Positions 25,801 through 33,138 of a stretch of 64,000 nucleotides of DNA are shown here, in pieces; position 1 is the stretch's first letter, and every line of letters starts with the position of its first letter. A model generated the notes under the pieces. That model did no database searches and had not been told where the DNA came from. It saw only the letters and a list, made by a program, of their open reading frames with translations. The stretch covers positions 57,206,329 to 57,270,328 of the forward strand of contig JACMZG010001863.1 of NCBI GenBank assembly GCA_018340805.1. Reading direction: 5' to 3'. The position numbers and the translations under genes are program-made. Source of the stretch: Microvelia longipes (taxonomy: Eukaryota; Arthropoda; Insecta; Hemiptera; Veliidae).

Positions 25801-28311
25801 GAACAAATATGCGTGAATATGTTGAAAAATTTACTTAAATGCAAAGTTTTACTATTCGGGCTATAAGTATAATAAAAAAAGTGCAAATAATGGACACATG
25901 AACTAAAAACAAGCATTCCTAAGGAACAATATAATTGTGCGAGAGACACCTAGGAAATGTAACAAGCAAAATGCAATGCTACATCTGGGAACTGTTTCAT
26001 CATTCGACATTCGTCATCATTGATAGCTCGACATAATGTCATGTCCCACTCTGTTTCGTTACGTCTAACTCATCAGGGCGCCGACAGAGCCTGAACTCAC
26101 TCTGACCTTCAATTAATGGGACATGACATTATGTGGAGCCATCAATGATGACGAATGTCGAATGAAGGAACAGTTCCCAGATGTAGCATTGTATTTTGCT
26201 TGTTACATTTCCTAGGTGTCTCTCGCACAATTATATTGTGTCAACTATTCATGTTTTGCAAAACTCAGTAGTATCAAATGATATTCCTAAGGAAATTTAC
26301 CTGGCTTTTAAACCTCAGCTCCAAAAAAATCCTTTCTGTTAAAAATTACCTGGGGCAACATTGATATCAAGAGGATAAGTGAAGGATCTGAAGTGATGAG
26401 CAATAGTTGCTTCAATCTGATATGTTATGTTTCAGGCATTTGTACATTCCAATGGTTGAGATTGGTTATGGCAAGACAACAGCGAGTACTATGGTCTTCT
26501 TTATTAGTGCCTTTTTCCACGAGTACCTGGTCAGTGTGCCTCTACAGACATTCAAAATCTGGGCTTTCCTTGGTATGATGGCTCAGGTCAGTAGAAACAA
26601 TAATCTTAGTGTTAGTGGTATAGTGCTTTCTGGACAGAGTGGCATAGAAACTCTACAGTCTGGATGCTCTGAGCTAACTTTCTATGTTCTAAGAATTAAG
26701 AACCATTGTATGGGGCTGGCTGTTCCATAATATCTATCTATTATGCTATTAAAACCAGACTATTAATAGATCTTACTATACTTACTATTTTCATCTATAT
26801 TAATACATTTGACTGACATGTATAAATAACCACAACAACCATTCAGTCATAGGACTTTATGTCCTTTAAATCCTATGATTTAAAAGGATTACAGAGTAGA
26901 TTAAGGAAACCACTGGTCTTGTGTTTTACTCCGGGGCTGACTCAGAAAAAATTTAAAATGATTATAACTATTTTATTTTTAAAAAATTATGAAAAAGTTT
27001 CAAATAAGAGTTGTAGTACTCAAGAAAACATTTTTTTTTAGTTCTGGTCATTTGTGTTAACCAAGAGTTGTAGCCGGGGGATTTATATGGTTAGTTCCTG
27101 AGGCATGGCTTCCAGGAAACCAGCAAGTCCAAGGTGTAGGTGAGAAAACCAGCAAGTTTAATCCTGAGGTGTATCCGAGATAGTTAAAGGAATGACTTTG
27201 TAAAAACCTCTCAGGAGGTCTTAAAAACACCTGAAATGGATAATGCCGGTGTCATCCCAGTTTTGGATTTTTCCGCTAACAAAATTACTTGTGTATTAAT
27301 GTGGAAAATCAGTCTATAGCTGTAGTTGTTCTATTAGGAAAATAATGTTTTTATGAGGTCATTAACCCGAAATAATTAGTTAAAATTTTGATGCGATTGG
27401 ATTGAGATTTGGCACCCATGTAGCCATGTATAAGACTTACATAAGTTTCGTATAAATACATTAAGTATATCTATAATTTTTGTTCGATCATAAAAGTTAA
27501 GCAGCATTGAGCGTGAGCAGTACTGTATGAGTAACCACTGAGAATAAAACGGATGTATTAACTATCTGAGGACGAGTGAAGCGAGTCCGAAGACGTGTTG
27601 CAGTGTTAATTTGTTGAATTGTATATTCTGAGCACGAGTGAAGCGAGTCTGATGTAGGGAGGATGAGCGTAGCGAATCCGATGTGACGAGGAAAATTTCA
27701 AATGTACCACGTACCCCATTTTTAGATTTAATCTATATATCCTGTAAATTATCAGCGTTACAAGTTTATGGTGTACTTATCCTGAATAATTGTTTTATAC
27801 TTATTTGTATATTTTTTTGTGTACTTTTTTCCATTGAATTTTTTTTCCAATACTTCTTTTCCTGTACTTTTTTTCCATGTGATATTTTCCCGTGTACTTT
27901 TTTTTCCTGTATTTTTTCCCATGTACTTTTTTCCTGTATTTTCCCATGTACTTTTTTCCTGTATTTTTTCCCATGTACTTTTTGTTCTTTTTTCCATGTC
28001 TTTTTTTCCCGTGTACTTTTTTTTCCGGATTCCTTTATAAATGTATCTGATGTGCCTTGTTATAACATATTTGTTAAAATTTTCAATTTATTTATTTTGT
28101 GTATTGTCAGGTTCCTCTGAGTGTTTTGTCCCGGGTAGTGGAAGCTCGGCTGGGTCCCAGGTGGGGCAACCTGATAGTCTGGTCCAGTCTTATCCTCGGA
28201 CAACCTCTCTGTATCATGATGTATTACCATGACTACGTCATTACTCATTTCGGCAAGTCTCTCATCACAAGTTACGGCACCATAGAGCCTAAGTCTAGTA
28301 TTGGATTGTAA
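2115..28311 (+). CDS. DGAT1: Diacylglycerol O-acyltransferase 1 (DGAT1), 3' eleven exons
   Basis: Catalyses the last step of triacylglycerol synthesis, acyl-CoA plus diacylglycerol, as a multi-pass ER membrane enzyme of the MBOAT family. Coding exons are 2115-2243, 10779-10873, 12733-12785, 16359-16467, 17419-17565, 20195-20348, 22225-22333, 22980-23024, 24464-24642, 26436-26586 and 28111-28311. All have AG/GT borders and compatible phases. They sum to one base plus 457 codons, giving 456 residues in the window. Visible family marks are [20 protein letters not shown] in exon 6, FYCDWWN (window residues 313-319) for acyl-CoA binding, and [12 protein letters not shown] with the expected catalytic His at window residue 368. 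The first 80-90 residues and the promoter lie left of the window. No frameshift or internal stop is seen, so the gene looks functional. It is the orthologue of Drosophila midway. Introns hold most of the mobile DNA in the left half. Confidence 0.96.
2289..2484. repeat. AT microsatellite
   Basis: Near-continuous (AT)n with small interruptions (catacatacat near 2346). Short ORFs across it are low-complexity artefacts. Confidence 0.95.
2981..3444 (+). repeat. Dispersed repeat, copy 1 (partner at 34741)
   Basis: Shares most of its length with the reverse complement of 34741-35397. Contains the GC-rich box CGAGCGAAGCGAGTCGGG inside AT-rich DNA and ends near the motif TACTACCTCAAAAAAA. Copy 2 has about 190 bp more in the middle. 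Class unknown. Confidence 0.7.
3960..4035 (+). mobile_element. tRNA-like sequence, probable SINE head
   Basis: 76 nt with a plausible acceptor stem, a T arm around GGTTCGATCC (B box) and an anticodon-like stem. The D stem is poor and the base before the anticodon is not T, so it is read as a tRNA-derived SINE head or pseudogene, not a working tRNA. Confidence 0.45.
4717..4830. repeat. AT microsatellite
   Basis: (AT)n tract next to the truncated side of the viral fragment. A break within repeats may explain where the viral sequence stops. Confidence 0.9.
4954..5457 (-). pseudogene. NS1 (Rep) N-terminal fragment with HUH motif, truncated
   Basis: A 167-codon ORF. Residues around [10 protein letters not shown] followed by QCRC match the HUH metal-binding motif and adjacent Cys pattern of densovirus NS1 rolling-hairpin nucleases. 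A later [11 protein letters not shown] stretch is a candidate for the nickase Tyr region. In the virus NS1 nicks the terminal resolution site and unwinds DNA; here the SF3 helicase half is missing because the frame ends at 4954 in AT-rich host-like DNA. It cannot be a full replication protein. It overlaps the NS2-like ORF. Confidence 0.72.
5001..5504 (-). CDS. NS2-like overlapping ORF (endogenous densovirus)
   Basis: A 167-codon ORF, Ser/Thr-rich, starting 47 nt upstream of the NS1-like start and overlapping that gene in another frame. Ambidensoviruses encode NS2 in just this way, overlapping NS1. No domain is recognisable. Its stop at 5001 lies before the apparent viral break, but it is shorter than the roughly 275 residues I recall for a typical NS2, so it may end early. 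Two long overlapping frames without stops suggest limited decay. Confidence 0.55.
   Translation of the reverse strand: MSIDSFDNFKEYLSTIWETPIGFKSFLKKFSSKLMANNLTFKIIIQALTTVLNQSSDQTDGSYTWKSLRVNEEEENWSTIFSQSDLCNNCMTCVLDLHSSNQTIEETDRSSYQSISFQDTTTFTSGTTAHGLQTSVDALGSSDSMSKNKDIETVYGTQVPITNTSVI
5515..6096 (-). CDS. NS3-like densovirus protein (endogenous)
   Basis: A 193-codon ORF that starts about 280 nt downstream of a TATA box and is the first ORF after the terminal hairpin, the position NS3 has in ambidensoviruses. The C-terminal third carries Cys pairs ([30 protein letters not shown]) that look like zinc-binding knuckles. There is no internal stop. Its stop lies about 10 nt before the next ORF start at 5504. 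In densoviruses NS3 is a non-structural protein needed for DNA replication. Whether this copy is expressed in the host is unknown. I rely on position and the Cys pattern, so the family call is moderate. Confidence 0.65.
   Translation of the reverse strand: MAPLNNRNCDFDDGAVPVIDNVFHLDQEIFNQLVNNWPGESPPSTNLRLDILEIPRHQVTDNNIIYASFVCYKYQAYEITRNCFRTVFFRDIDTVSARICQYCFRYLSEQSTINQYHFNNIVNKHEFVPLDIFRDSNDPIYRKICDNCAWPLYTYTTVNHLSCRYCYNTLYRTYFATRSQKHFTVLGQRLNLE
6340..6381 (-). promoter_or_regulatory. Two TATATAA boxes, viral NS promoter region
   Basis: TATATAA occurs on the - strand at about 6340-6346 and 6374-6380, between the hairpin and the NS3-like start, where a densovirus NS promoter is expected. AT-rich background makes chance matches possible. 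Confidence 0.45.
6436..6592. other. T-shaped terminal palindrome (parvovirus-type terminus)
   Basis: Outer arms 6436-6471 and 6557-6592 pair over 36 nt with one mismatch. Inside are two smaller palindromes: 6471-6500 (GCGCCAG / CTGGCGC) and about 6522-6547 (CCCGC...GCGGG around TAATTTTAAAATTA). An outer stem with two cross-arms is the classic folded telomere of parvoviruses. Confidence 0.85.
6593..10045. repeat. Satellite, about 38-bp units rich in CTAG
   Basis: About 90 nominal copies of a unit built from CCAAGTGATCTAGCTAGAGC and TACCTAGCTAGTCTAGT, with many indels. The array begins immediately at the inner edge of the viral hairpin. Its first and last units (near 6593 and 10016) share ends resembling AAGTGA...GCTACTT(A/G)G followed by AAA and an ACC stretch. 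Confidence 0.95.
10160..10425. repeat. Tandem repeat, 20-bp unit
   Basis: Repeats of TATGTTTTGTTCGATATATG with small deletions. The overlapping Cys/Tyr-rich ORF is a repeat artefact. Confidence 0.9.
10779..10873 (+). CDS. DGAT1: DGAT1 exon b
   Basis: Acceptor tgttacag, donor gtcagt. Encodes [16 protein letters not shown] and on, matching the YGILVDP segment of animal DGAT1. Phase fits both neighbours. It is separated from the previous exon by an 8.5-kb intron that holds the viral fragment and a large satellite. Confidence 0.93.
10990..11138. mobile_element. Short inverted-repeat element
   Basis: Ends TATGCAACAAGGGATGAAA and its reverse complement enclose about 110 bp that includes a GC-rich patch (GAGGCCGGTAGGCCGAGG). 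Looks like a MITE; superfamily unknown. Confidence 0.6.
12014..12252. mobile_element. Fold-back element, copy 1
   Basis: Arms around GATTTAGGTCTTCCGG and its complement. Flanked by a perfect 14-bp duplication TATAATAACTAGTA at 12000-12013 and 12253-12266. The centre contains CTGAAGATG followed by a self-complementary stretch. Lies in DGAT1 intron 2. Confidence 0.8.
12733..12785 (+). CDS. DGAT1: DGAT1 exon c
   Basis: A 53-bp exon, acceptor tttttcag, donor gttcgt. Encodes [17 protein letters not shown], a hydrophobic segment followed by the charged loop that precedes EIISSMIG in the next exon. The junction codon with exon b is Tyr. Confidence 0.88.
12840..13101 (-). mobile_element. 5S-rRNA-derived SINE, copy 1
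   Basis: Reverse-strand end (13060-13100) resembles the 3' half of 5S rRNA (GGATGGGTGACCGC). The body matches the other copies (near 27485, 43690, 48533, 56998). A mariner-like MITE sits at the TA at 13101 and interrupts the 5S part. Confidence 0.7.
13103..13508 (+). mobile_element. Mariner-like MITE, copy 3
   Basis: 406 bp, ends CAGTCTATCATTTAG and CTAAACGATAGACTG, TA on both sides. It is inserted in the 5S-derived SINE. Confidence 0.85.
13509..14026. other. Intron spacer between two MITEs
   Basis: Contains a short (CA)n run near 13930 and small CAGGCA/TACCTG palindromes; otherwise no recognised feature. Confidence 0.5.
14027..14433 (+). mobile_element. Mariner-like MITE, copy 4
   Basis: 407 bp, ends CAGTCTATCGTTTAGTTT and the exact complement, flanked by TA (14025-14026, 14434-14435). 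The best preserved copy and the same orientation as copy 3. Confidence 0.88.
14650..16357. repeat. Satellite, about 35-bp units, at a splice acceptor
   Basis: Roughly 48 copies of a unit like TTACATGAATTAACATGTAT plus TATTATTGATTAAGC. The array ends where the acceptor of DGAT1 exon d begins, so its last unit forms the intron's 3' end. Confidence 0.95.
16359..16467 (+). CDS. DGAT1: DGAT1 exon d
   Basis: Acceptor attttcag, donor gtaatg. Encodes a membrane segment ([18 protein letters not shown]). The acceptor lies immediately after the end of a 1.7-kb tandem array, so the array supplies most of the upstream splice context. Confidence 0.93.
16548..16735 (-). mobile_element. tRNA-derived SINE, head-truncated copy
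   Basis: Matches the full copy that follows (GCTCATCAGGGATAACCCCT, GGGAACCACC) but stops before the A box. It lies in tandem with that copy in DGAT1 intron 4. Confidence 0.75.
16740..16990 (-). mobile_element. tRNA-derived SINE, full-length copy
   Basis: On the - strand the head near 16990-16905 has an A-box-like TGGTCTAGGTCG and B box GGTTCGCATCC, followed by a body ending in a tail of ATAATAATAT. Pol III promoter boxes are visible. Confidence 0.8.
17419..17565 (+). CDS. DGAT1: DGAT1 exon e
   Basis: Acceptor tttttcag, donor gtacat. Encodes a membrane span with [16 protein letters not shown], matching the LFLKLFSYRDVNSWCR stretch of other DGAT1 proteins, then a basic cytosolic loop. Confidence 0.93.
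17600..18143. other. DGAT1 intron 5, plain AT-rich part
   Basis: No repeat family or ORF recognised. Confidence 0.5.
18144..18638. mobile_element. Near-perfect 495-bp palindrome
   Basis: Arms of about 225 bp (ATAAGGCGTGGTCGAATATC at the ends) are almost identical inverted copies around a short spacer near 18375-18415. A fold-back element or hairpin-forming MITE. No convincing target duplication was found. Confidence 0.85.
18643..19735 (-). mobile_element. tRNA-derived SINE split by another element
   Basis: 18643-18789 matches the SINE tail and body; 19650-19735 matches the continuation with the B-box side (GGATGTGAATCCCAGACCTC). The TIR element at 18790-19649 separates the two halves. Confidence 0.75.
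18790..19649. mobile_element. TIR element (CAGTTGACAG family), 860-bp copy
   Basis: Ends ACACGGCTAAAGTCAGTTGA and TCAATTGACTTTAGCCGAGT are inverted and match the small elements at 1496 and 62954. Internal sequence has no recognisable transposase. It interrupts a SINE. Confidence 0.75.
19750..20190. other. DGAT1 intron 5, last part
   Basis: Nothing recognised apart from the weak acceptor at 20193-20194. Confidence 0.45.
20195..20348 (+). CDS. DGAT1: DGAT1 exon f
   Basis: Donor gtactt; the acceptor gtccgacag has a weak pyrimidine tract but is the one that keeps phase (split Gly codon). Encodes an acidic stretch GEEEEDLP, then [20 protein letters not shown] and [14 protein letters not shown], the best conserved block of the family. 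Confidence 0.93.
20410..21215. other. DGAT1 intron 6, AT-rich part
   Basis: Strongly AT-rich, with a small palindromic patch near 20870-20945 (ATGTAACT / AGTTACAT). No coding signal. Confidence 0.45.
21217..21716 (+). mobile_element. Inverted repeat with coding-like loop
   Basis: Arms 21217-21372 and about 21554-21716 are diverged inverted copies (CAGATGAAGCTTCAGTTACT). The loop reads [20 protein letters not shown] and onward for about 50 codons to a stop. The left arm also reads open in another frame. It may be a decayed transposon or captured gene piece with a frameshift; no family recognised. Confidence 0.5.
22225..22333 (+). CDS. DGAT1: DGAT1 exon g
   Basis: Acceptor gcttcag, donor gtaagt. 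Encodes [20 protein letters not shown] and [11 protein letters not shown], a membrane span followed by the QQWMVP-like motif of the family. Confidence 0.94.
22980..23024 (+). CDS. DGAT1: DGAT1 exon h (45 bp)
   Basis: Acceptor ttttttcag, donor gtaagt. Encodes [15 protein letters not shown], matching DMDYSRIIERLLKLA of mammalian DGAT1. Phase 0 at both ends. Confidence 0.94.
23463..23822. mobile_element. Fold-back element, copy 2
   Basis: Inverted arms (ATTCAAGCTTTTGAGG at the ends) flanked by a perfect 12-bp duplication GTTACGATAGTT at 23451-23462 and 23823-23834. Contains CGAAAGCTCGGC near the right arm's middle, shared with copy 39759. Has a one-sided tail at the left (23463-23493). Confidence 0.82.
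24002..24345 (+). mobile_element. Fold-back element, copy 3
   Basis: Arms containing AGTCTCTCCACTA; 13-bp duplication TGGAGATATTAGT at 23989-24001 and 24346-24358. CTGATGA at 24230-24236 and GAAA at 24252-24255. One-sided right tail includes TTACTCCACAGAGCAG. Confidence 0.85.
24464..24642 (+). CDS. DGAT1: DGAT1 exon i with FYxDWWN motif
   Basis: Acceptor tgtctcag, donor gtaact. Encodes [20 protein letters not shown], then [13 protein letters not shown] and [11 protein letters not shown]. FYxDWWN is the acyl-CoA binding signature of DGAT1/ACAT enzymes and is intact. Confidence 0.96.
25927..26282 (-). mobile_element. Fold-back element, copy 4, carrying hammerhead core
   Basis: Arms around TTGTGCGAGAGACACCTAGG; 12-bp duplication ATTCCTAAGGAA at 25915-25926 and 26283-26294. 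One-sided right tail 26240-26282. The tip of the fold-back holds a hammerhead ribozyme-like core on the - strand. Lies just upstream of DGAT1 exon j. Confidence 0.88.
26049..26089 (-). ncRNA. Hammerhead ribozyme-like core
   Basis: Read on the - strand: stem III 5' strand CUCUGU (26089-26084), cleavage-site C17 at 26083 giving GUC, stem I GGCGCC (26082-26077), CUGAUGA (26076-26070), stem II GUUA/UAAC with loop GACG (26069-26058), GAAA (26057-26054), then CAGAG (26053-26049). Every invariant core base is present; the G10.1-C11.1 pair and six stem III pairs form. Stem I is only a self-complementary six-mer, so single-molecule activity is doubtful; a dimer could work. Class is open at stem III. 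Hammerheads are known in Penelope-like elements and retrozymes. Confidence 0.7.
26436..26586 (+). CDS. DGAT1: DGAT1 exon j with active-site His
   Basis: Acceptor atgtttcag, donor gtcagt. Encodes HLYIPM, then [12 protein letters not shown] with the MBOAT His, then [13 protein letters not shown] fold-back element carrying a hammerhead-like core ends about 150 bp upstream of the acceptor. Confidence 0.96.
26740..27480. other. DGAT1 intron 10, left part
   Basis: No recognised family apart from scattered AT-rich stretches. The ORFs here are short and have no family features. Confidence 0.4.
27485..27725 (+). mobile_element. 5S-rRNA-derived SINE, copy 2
   Basis: Head AAAAGTTAAGCAGCATTGAG and GTATGAGTAACCACTGAG match the 3' half of 5S rRNA. 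The body has two CGAGTGAAGCGAGTC boxes and ends GTACCACGTACC, as in the other copies. Confidence 0.75.
27815..28035 (-). repeat. Pyrimidine-rich tandem repeat upstream of last exon
   Basis: Imperfect units like TTTTTTCCCATGTACTTTTT. The - strand ORF with [14 protein letters not shown] units reads through the repeat and is not a gene. It lies about 80 bp before the acceptor at 28110 and may act as an extended pyrimidine tract. Confidence 0.8.
28111..28311 (+). CDS. DGAT1: DGAT1 last coding exon
   Basis: Acceptor attgtcag after a pyrimidine-rich tandem repeat. Encodes [38 protein letters not shown], and a 21-residue tail that ends in the stop TAA at 28309-28311. The GQP and HDY motifs match the C-terminus of the family. 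A clear AATAAA was not found just downstream. Confidence 0.95.
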   Translation, partial: VPLSVLSRVVEARLGPRWGNLIVWSSLILGQPLCIMMYYHDYVITHFGKSLITSYGTIEPKSSIGL

Positions 28312-28445
28312 GTCATAATCTAACCGATGCAAGGTAAGATGGTAATCATCAGGAATTTTATGGGAATATTTCAAAATTTATTTGATAAAAAATATTACTC
28401 ATATGAACCTTAAGCTCTCTATAATTTCATTACATGATACTTATT

Positions 28446-28735
28446 AGATAGAAAAATCTATTCTAATTAATAACAATATTAAGCTCTCTTTTTAATTTTT
28501 GTTTATCATATTGTTATCACAGATGCAATACTTGTTTGAGAGAAAAAATCTATTCTAATTAATAACAATATTAAGCTCTCTTTTTAATTTTTGTTTATCA
28601 TATTGTTAACACAGATGCAATACTTGTTTGAGAGAAAAAATCTATTCTAATTAATAACAATATTAAGCTCTCTTTTCAATTTTTGTTTATCATATTGTTA
28701 ACACAGATGCAATACTTGTTTGAGAGAAAAAAGTT
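28446..28735. repeat. Tandem repeat, 92-bp unit, about 3 copies
   Basis: Three nearly identical units starting at TCTATTCTAATTAATAACAA (28457, 28549, 28641). Downstream of the DGAT1 stop, possibly in the 3' UTR. Confidence 0.92.
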
Positions 28736-28739
28736 GTAA

Positions 28740-29690
28740 ATCATGCAACTTGTAAACTTGTCATTATCTTTTTATTAAACATTTTGGTTCACCATATTTT
28801 GAACACCTGATGTAATACTTGTTAAAGAGAAAAACTTGTAAATCATGATAAAAAAAACTATTTTTTTTTAATTTTTGTTTATACGGAACTAGGATAAAAA
28901 CTACTACAGCTATTTTTTTAATTTATTTTCTTAATTCTAAATTTTTTTTTTGTTTTTAATTTTTTGTTAATATTTTATTTTATTTTTAATCGTTATAAGT
29001 TATTGCTCAATTTTTTTATTGTTACATTTTTATAAATATATGTTACCCTTATATCTAGTTTTAATTAGGTAAAAATAAATTGAATATATGCAATATCGTG
29101 TTTTTGAAGTCACAACTGATGAAACTTATAGACATTTAAAATACACTTTTTTTCAATTGACCCTGTACTAAGTTGAAATTATACGTTGCTTTGGTATATT
29201 TAATTATATTGCATAATACAATTATATATTATAAATGAATTTAAAATTATGTTAAAATTGAAGATACAGTTTTAAAAAATGATGGTAACTTTAAATTTAT
29301 ATTTTATTTGTAAGTACCAAGGTTTGTTGGTAAAAATTTAAGTAAATGATACTTAATTTTTTGTTAAAGAAATATATTCACTTCTTGAACCAATTCTGGT
29401 TTAGCCTCCCAAAATCTTAGGTTTAAGTTAATCTCTTGTTTAAACTCAATTCGGATGTTAAACTACGATAGTAAATATTATAGGTCAAACAGATTCAAAT
29501 AAACCATTGTTTGAACTGGTTTAAACTAAATAAATATCTTTGAAAAATTTATTATTGAACTGTTAAGAAATTAAATTCAAGTTGATTAATGAAGACTTCA
29601 GTCCTTTAATTTTTATGTAAATTAAACTAAATATTTTAAAGGACTAAAGTTTTCATTAATCACCTTGAATTAAATAAATATCATATTTAA
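28740..29690. other. Intergenic, AT-rich
   Basis: No feature recognised. A short inverted pair (AAGGACT...AGTCCTTT near 29600-29645) is present. Confidence 0.4.
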
Positions 29691-29692
29691 AT

Positions 29693-30050
29693 ATGCCACG
29701 TCATTGTAGACAAAGCTGGGTAAATATGCCACGTCATTGTAGACAAAGCTGGGTAAATGTGCCACGACATTGTAGATAAAGCTGGGTAAATGTGCCACGA
29801 CATGTAGATAAAGCTGGGGTAAATGTGCCACGTCATTGTAGAAAAAGCTGGGTAAATATGCCACGTCATTGTAGACAAAGCAGGGTAAATGTGCCACGTC
29901 ATTGTAGACAAAGCTGGGCAAATATGCCATGTTGTTACTGGCAAAGCTAGGTAAATAGGCCTTGTTATTAGAGGCAAAGCTGGGTAAATAAACCACATTG
30001 TTGGTGGCAGTGCTGGGTAAATAGGCCACGTCGTTGGAGGCAAAGCTGGA
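29693..30050 (-). repeat. Tandem repeat, 33-bp unit, about 11 copies
   Basis: Units GGGTAAATATGCCACGTCAT plus TGTAGACAAAGCT. Because 33 is a multiple of three, two - strand frames stay open over 118-119 codons; these are judged non-genic. Confidence 0.93.
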
Positions 30051-30059
30051 TTAAAGACG

Positions 30060-31235
30060 TGTGTGTCTCTATTTTTTTATTGTTTAATATAAGCCACTAT
30101 TTTTATGCAATGGGTCAATTAAAAGTTAAAGTATAGTTATTTAGTATTTTTATTAGTTTTTAAATCTACTTGTAAATAATTTTAGCAACTGTTGTATTTT
30201 ATTAGGAAGTGCGTCCAACTAAGTTAGTTGGTGGGCACACCCCCGAATTAGAGATTTGGAGTGGATGGAGTGATTACTGATAGAGATGTCTGACCAAGAT
30301 GTCTGTCTCAGTGGTTGATCCAGACCAAAAATAAAATTAAATAAAAATGTTGAATTGGAAATTAAGTTTAAATTTGAATATTATATGAATTAAATATACA
30401 TCTTATGTTAGCTGTAGATATTACAATATAGGGATAAAAATGTCAATCTAAGACTTGAGCAGTCCTTTTGTATAATTATTAAGATTTTGATTGGCTTAGT
30501 GTTGTGACTCGGCATGAAATTACTCCTCATAGTGCTAATGACAACGTCATAGCTACGAATGGAACCAAAACCACAACATTTAAGTATAATTCTATTTCTT
30601 GTTATATTCTGGGCGCAACTTTTCAGATGCAGCAACATCCAAAAAGATAACTTGCTCTAAGACTTTTTCCCCTCCCCTCAGTGGAGTGGACTCATGACAG
30701 TTTGAATTTACCTTTAATATTTTAGTTTTTTTTTACTTTGGTGACTTTAAAAAGTTTAACAGAAGCACACCATTGTTTTGGAAACTAATTTAAATCCTAA
30801 GAAATTTGATATCAATATCACCAGATTCTGGTAATTTTTCAACAAGCTAATGTTAGACATATATCATAGATTTATGTCAAAATTACTTGTTTCTTGTATT
30901 ATTGAACAAAAAACTATTATGCATGACTGACAATTGTTTAGTAAACAATTACTGGAAAATTGTGATATCAGGATAAAATATCTTAGGATTTAATGTAGTT
31001 TCCTAAACCGGCTGGTTAAAATTTTCAAAGTTACCAAAAGTGTCAGAGAAATAGGGTAACACTTACCTAAAAATATACCACATGAATGGACTTACCATGA
31101 ATGGTAGAGACCATTGGATGGTTCATCTATACCATGTTATTATAGCTATTCTATGTTGCTGTATCCACTGTCCCTCCTAGGTTAAGTATAAATATAGATA
31201 TTCAAATATTGATTATTTGGAATATTTAATGAGGC
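30060..31235. other. Intergenic, no gene recognised
   Basis: A slightly GC-richer patch near 30205-30320 (GTGGGCACACCCCCG) stands out but matches nothing I know. The rest is AT-rich. Confidence 0.4.
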
Positions 31236-31237
31236 TT

Positions 31238-31340
31238 TGCGCAAAGGAACATACATTACAGTTTTGCCATAAAATATAATAGTGAAGTTGCGCAAAGGAA
31301 CATACATTACAGTTTTGCCATAAAATATAATAGTGAAGTT
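31238..31340. repeat. 51-bp direct duplication
   Basis: Two adjacent, almost identical copies starting GCGCAAAGGAACATACATTA. Confidence 0.9.
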
Positions 31341-31344
31341 CTCA

Positions 31345-33138
31345 AGTTCTCTATTTTGGAAGTAAAAAAAAATAGATTACATTAATTTTATTAATACCAG
31401 TGCAAACGAATTGCACTGATATTACCTCTTTTATTGATAAAATACAGTTTTTAAAAATTTGTATTCCTGTTTAAAATTTATTTATTTTGTTATCAATGTT
31501 TGATCTTAACAATACCAAATACAAAACAATAAAAAAATCATGTAATAAAATTCTAAAAATACATTTATAATAAATATGAGAATATTCTTTCTGGAAAATC
31601 CATATTTGCTTTAAATAAGTTTTACTTTTACTGCTTTCAATTCTAAATTTGAAATTGTTCTTTTGGGAAATTATTTTTTTTTTAAGTTTTTACTGCAGTT
31701 TAAATTGAGATAGATATTTAATAATTGAATAAACACTAATTTTAATTGAATGAATAATGGATTAAATTAAACTTTAGATCAAATTAGTTAATACTTTTTG
31801 TTGTAAATTATTAAGTGAGATTAAATCTGAAAGACTGATTGATATTGCCTTCTTGTCTAGATGCAATCAAAAGCCATGTTGTGTTATAAAGTAACATTGA
31901 CATTATTTTTATACTTCCTTCATATTATATATTTTGTATATTTTTTTAAATGACTACTGTTCTTAAAATGAAACTGCTTCCCAGGATGTTGCCTGCTAAA
32001 ATCCTAACTCTGTGGTTTATCTGCGAGATGGATCTAAAAGAAGTGTTAAAAGCAATTTTGTTTAGATGGTTTCTCCCCAATAGTTTGTCTAAGAATGTTG
32101 AACTTTTACGTAGACTTGATTTACTCTCGTGTTATAATCCACTTGACAAACGAGTTATTATCCAAGAGCTGAAAGAGTCCGTTTTGGCTTTCAAATAAGT
32201 ATTTTCCCTTCGACCTTAAAGAGAGATGTTGTAGCTCATCAAATGTCTAAAATGATTACCGCTAAAGTTAAGGTTATTGAACAAATCACTAATCAAAAGT
32301 AAAAAACGATATTTTTCAATAAATTTTCTGACCTTGCCAATAGTAGCCATTTTCAGTATTTTTGCTATTATCATTGCTTTAGTTGTAGTAATATTTTTAT
32401 AAAATGTGATGTGCTACAACCAAGTATCTTTACTACTTCTGAGGTACCCCAATAATGAAGAAAAAATAACAAATAATGCGGAAACAATCAGATACGGGGT
32501 GTACCTGATTTTTACTTCATTATTTTGCTTTTGGAAGACACTAAATGGATACGTTTTTCGGCACATGGTTCTTGAATTATAAAGAAGTTCCTGATATGGA
32601 GGGGGAGGGGGGGGTCATGGGGGAGTAACCATCTAAAGAAGAGCTGCAATTTTATTTTGGAAAATGTTATTTATGAATATTGTTACTAAGAGGATATTTC
32701 ACATTATTTATAAATCAATTCTTCCTTATTTTATATATATTAGTTGTAGTTACTAATAATATAAGCATTGTTTTTATTCACTATAATAATCTTTTAGTTA
32801 ATATAATATATTGTATAGTTTTAATTTAAAATTATATGTGGCTTGAAATAAAGTATTACATAGGGTTCTTATGTAATCAGAACACGGACAACTGGATAAT
32901 CTCCAATTTGCAATAAAGCTATATTACTAAAGGGACCTTACCCTATCTCAATATCTTACCCTATCTCAATACATTGTTAATTACTCAGTGTCTCTGAGTA
33001 AGTAACAGTGTGTGAAGGTTTTTAATAAATCAATGCCTGCTGGGTTTATTATGTCCCAGAATGGACTTAGCGATGCAATAAATAAAAGCTTCTACATGTT
33101 TGCAAACTAAGATTTATAATTTTTTTAATCTAACAGTT
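31345..33138. other. Intergenic, no gene recognised
   Basis: An 82-codon ORF at 31950-32198 has no recognisable domain or splice support and is not called. A G-rich run lies at 32597-32625. Confidence 0.4.

Noticed and set aside
27683..28120. 145-codon Phe/Cys-rich ORF
   Set aside because: It follows a pyrimidine-rich tandem repeat and overlaps the DGAT1 acceptor region.
29670..30043. Two - strand repeat proteins of 118-119 residues
   Set aside because: Both come from a 33-bp tandem repeat read in two frames; no start context, splice signal or conserved domain.
31950..32198. 82-codon ORF in the intergenic region
   Set aside because: No domain, no splice partners and no repeat evidence.
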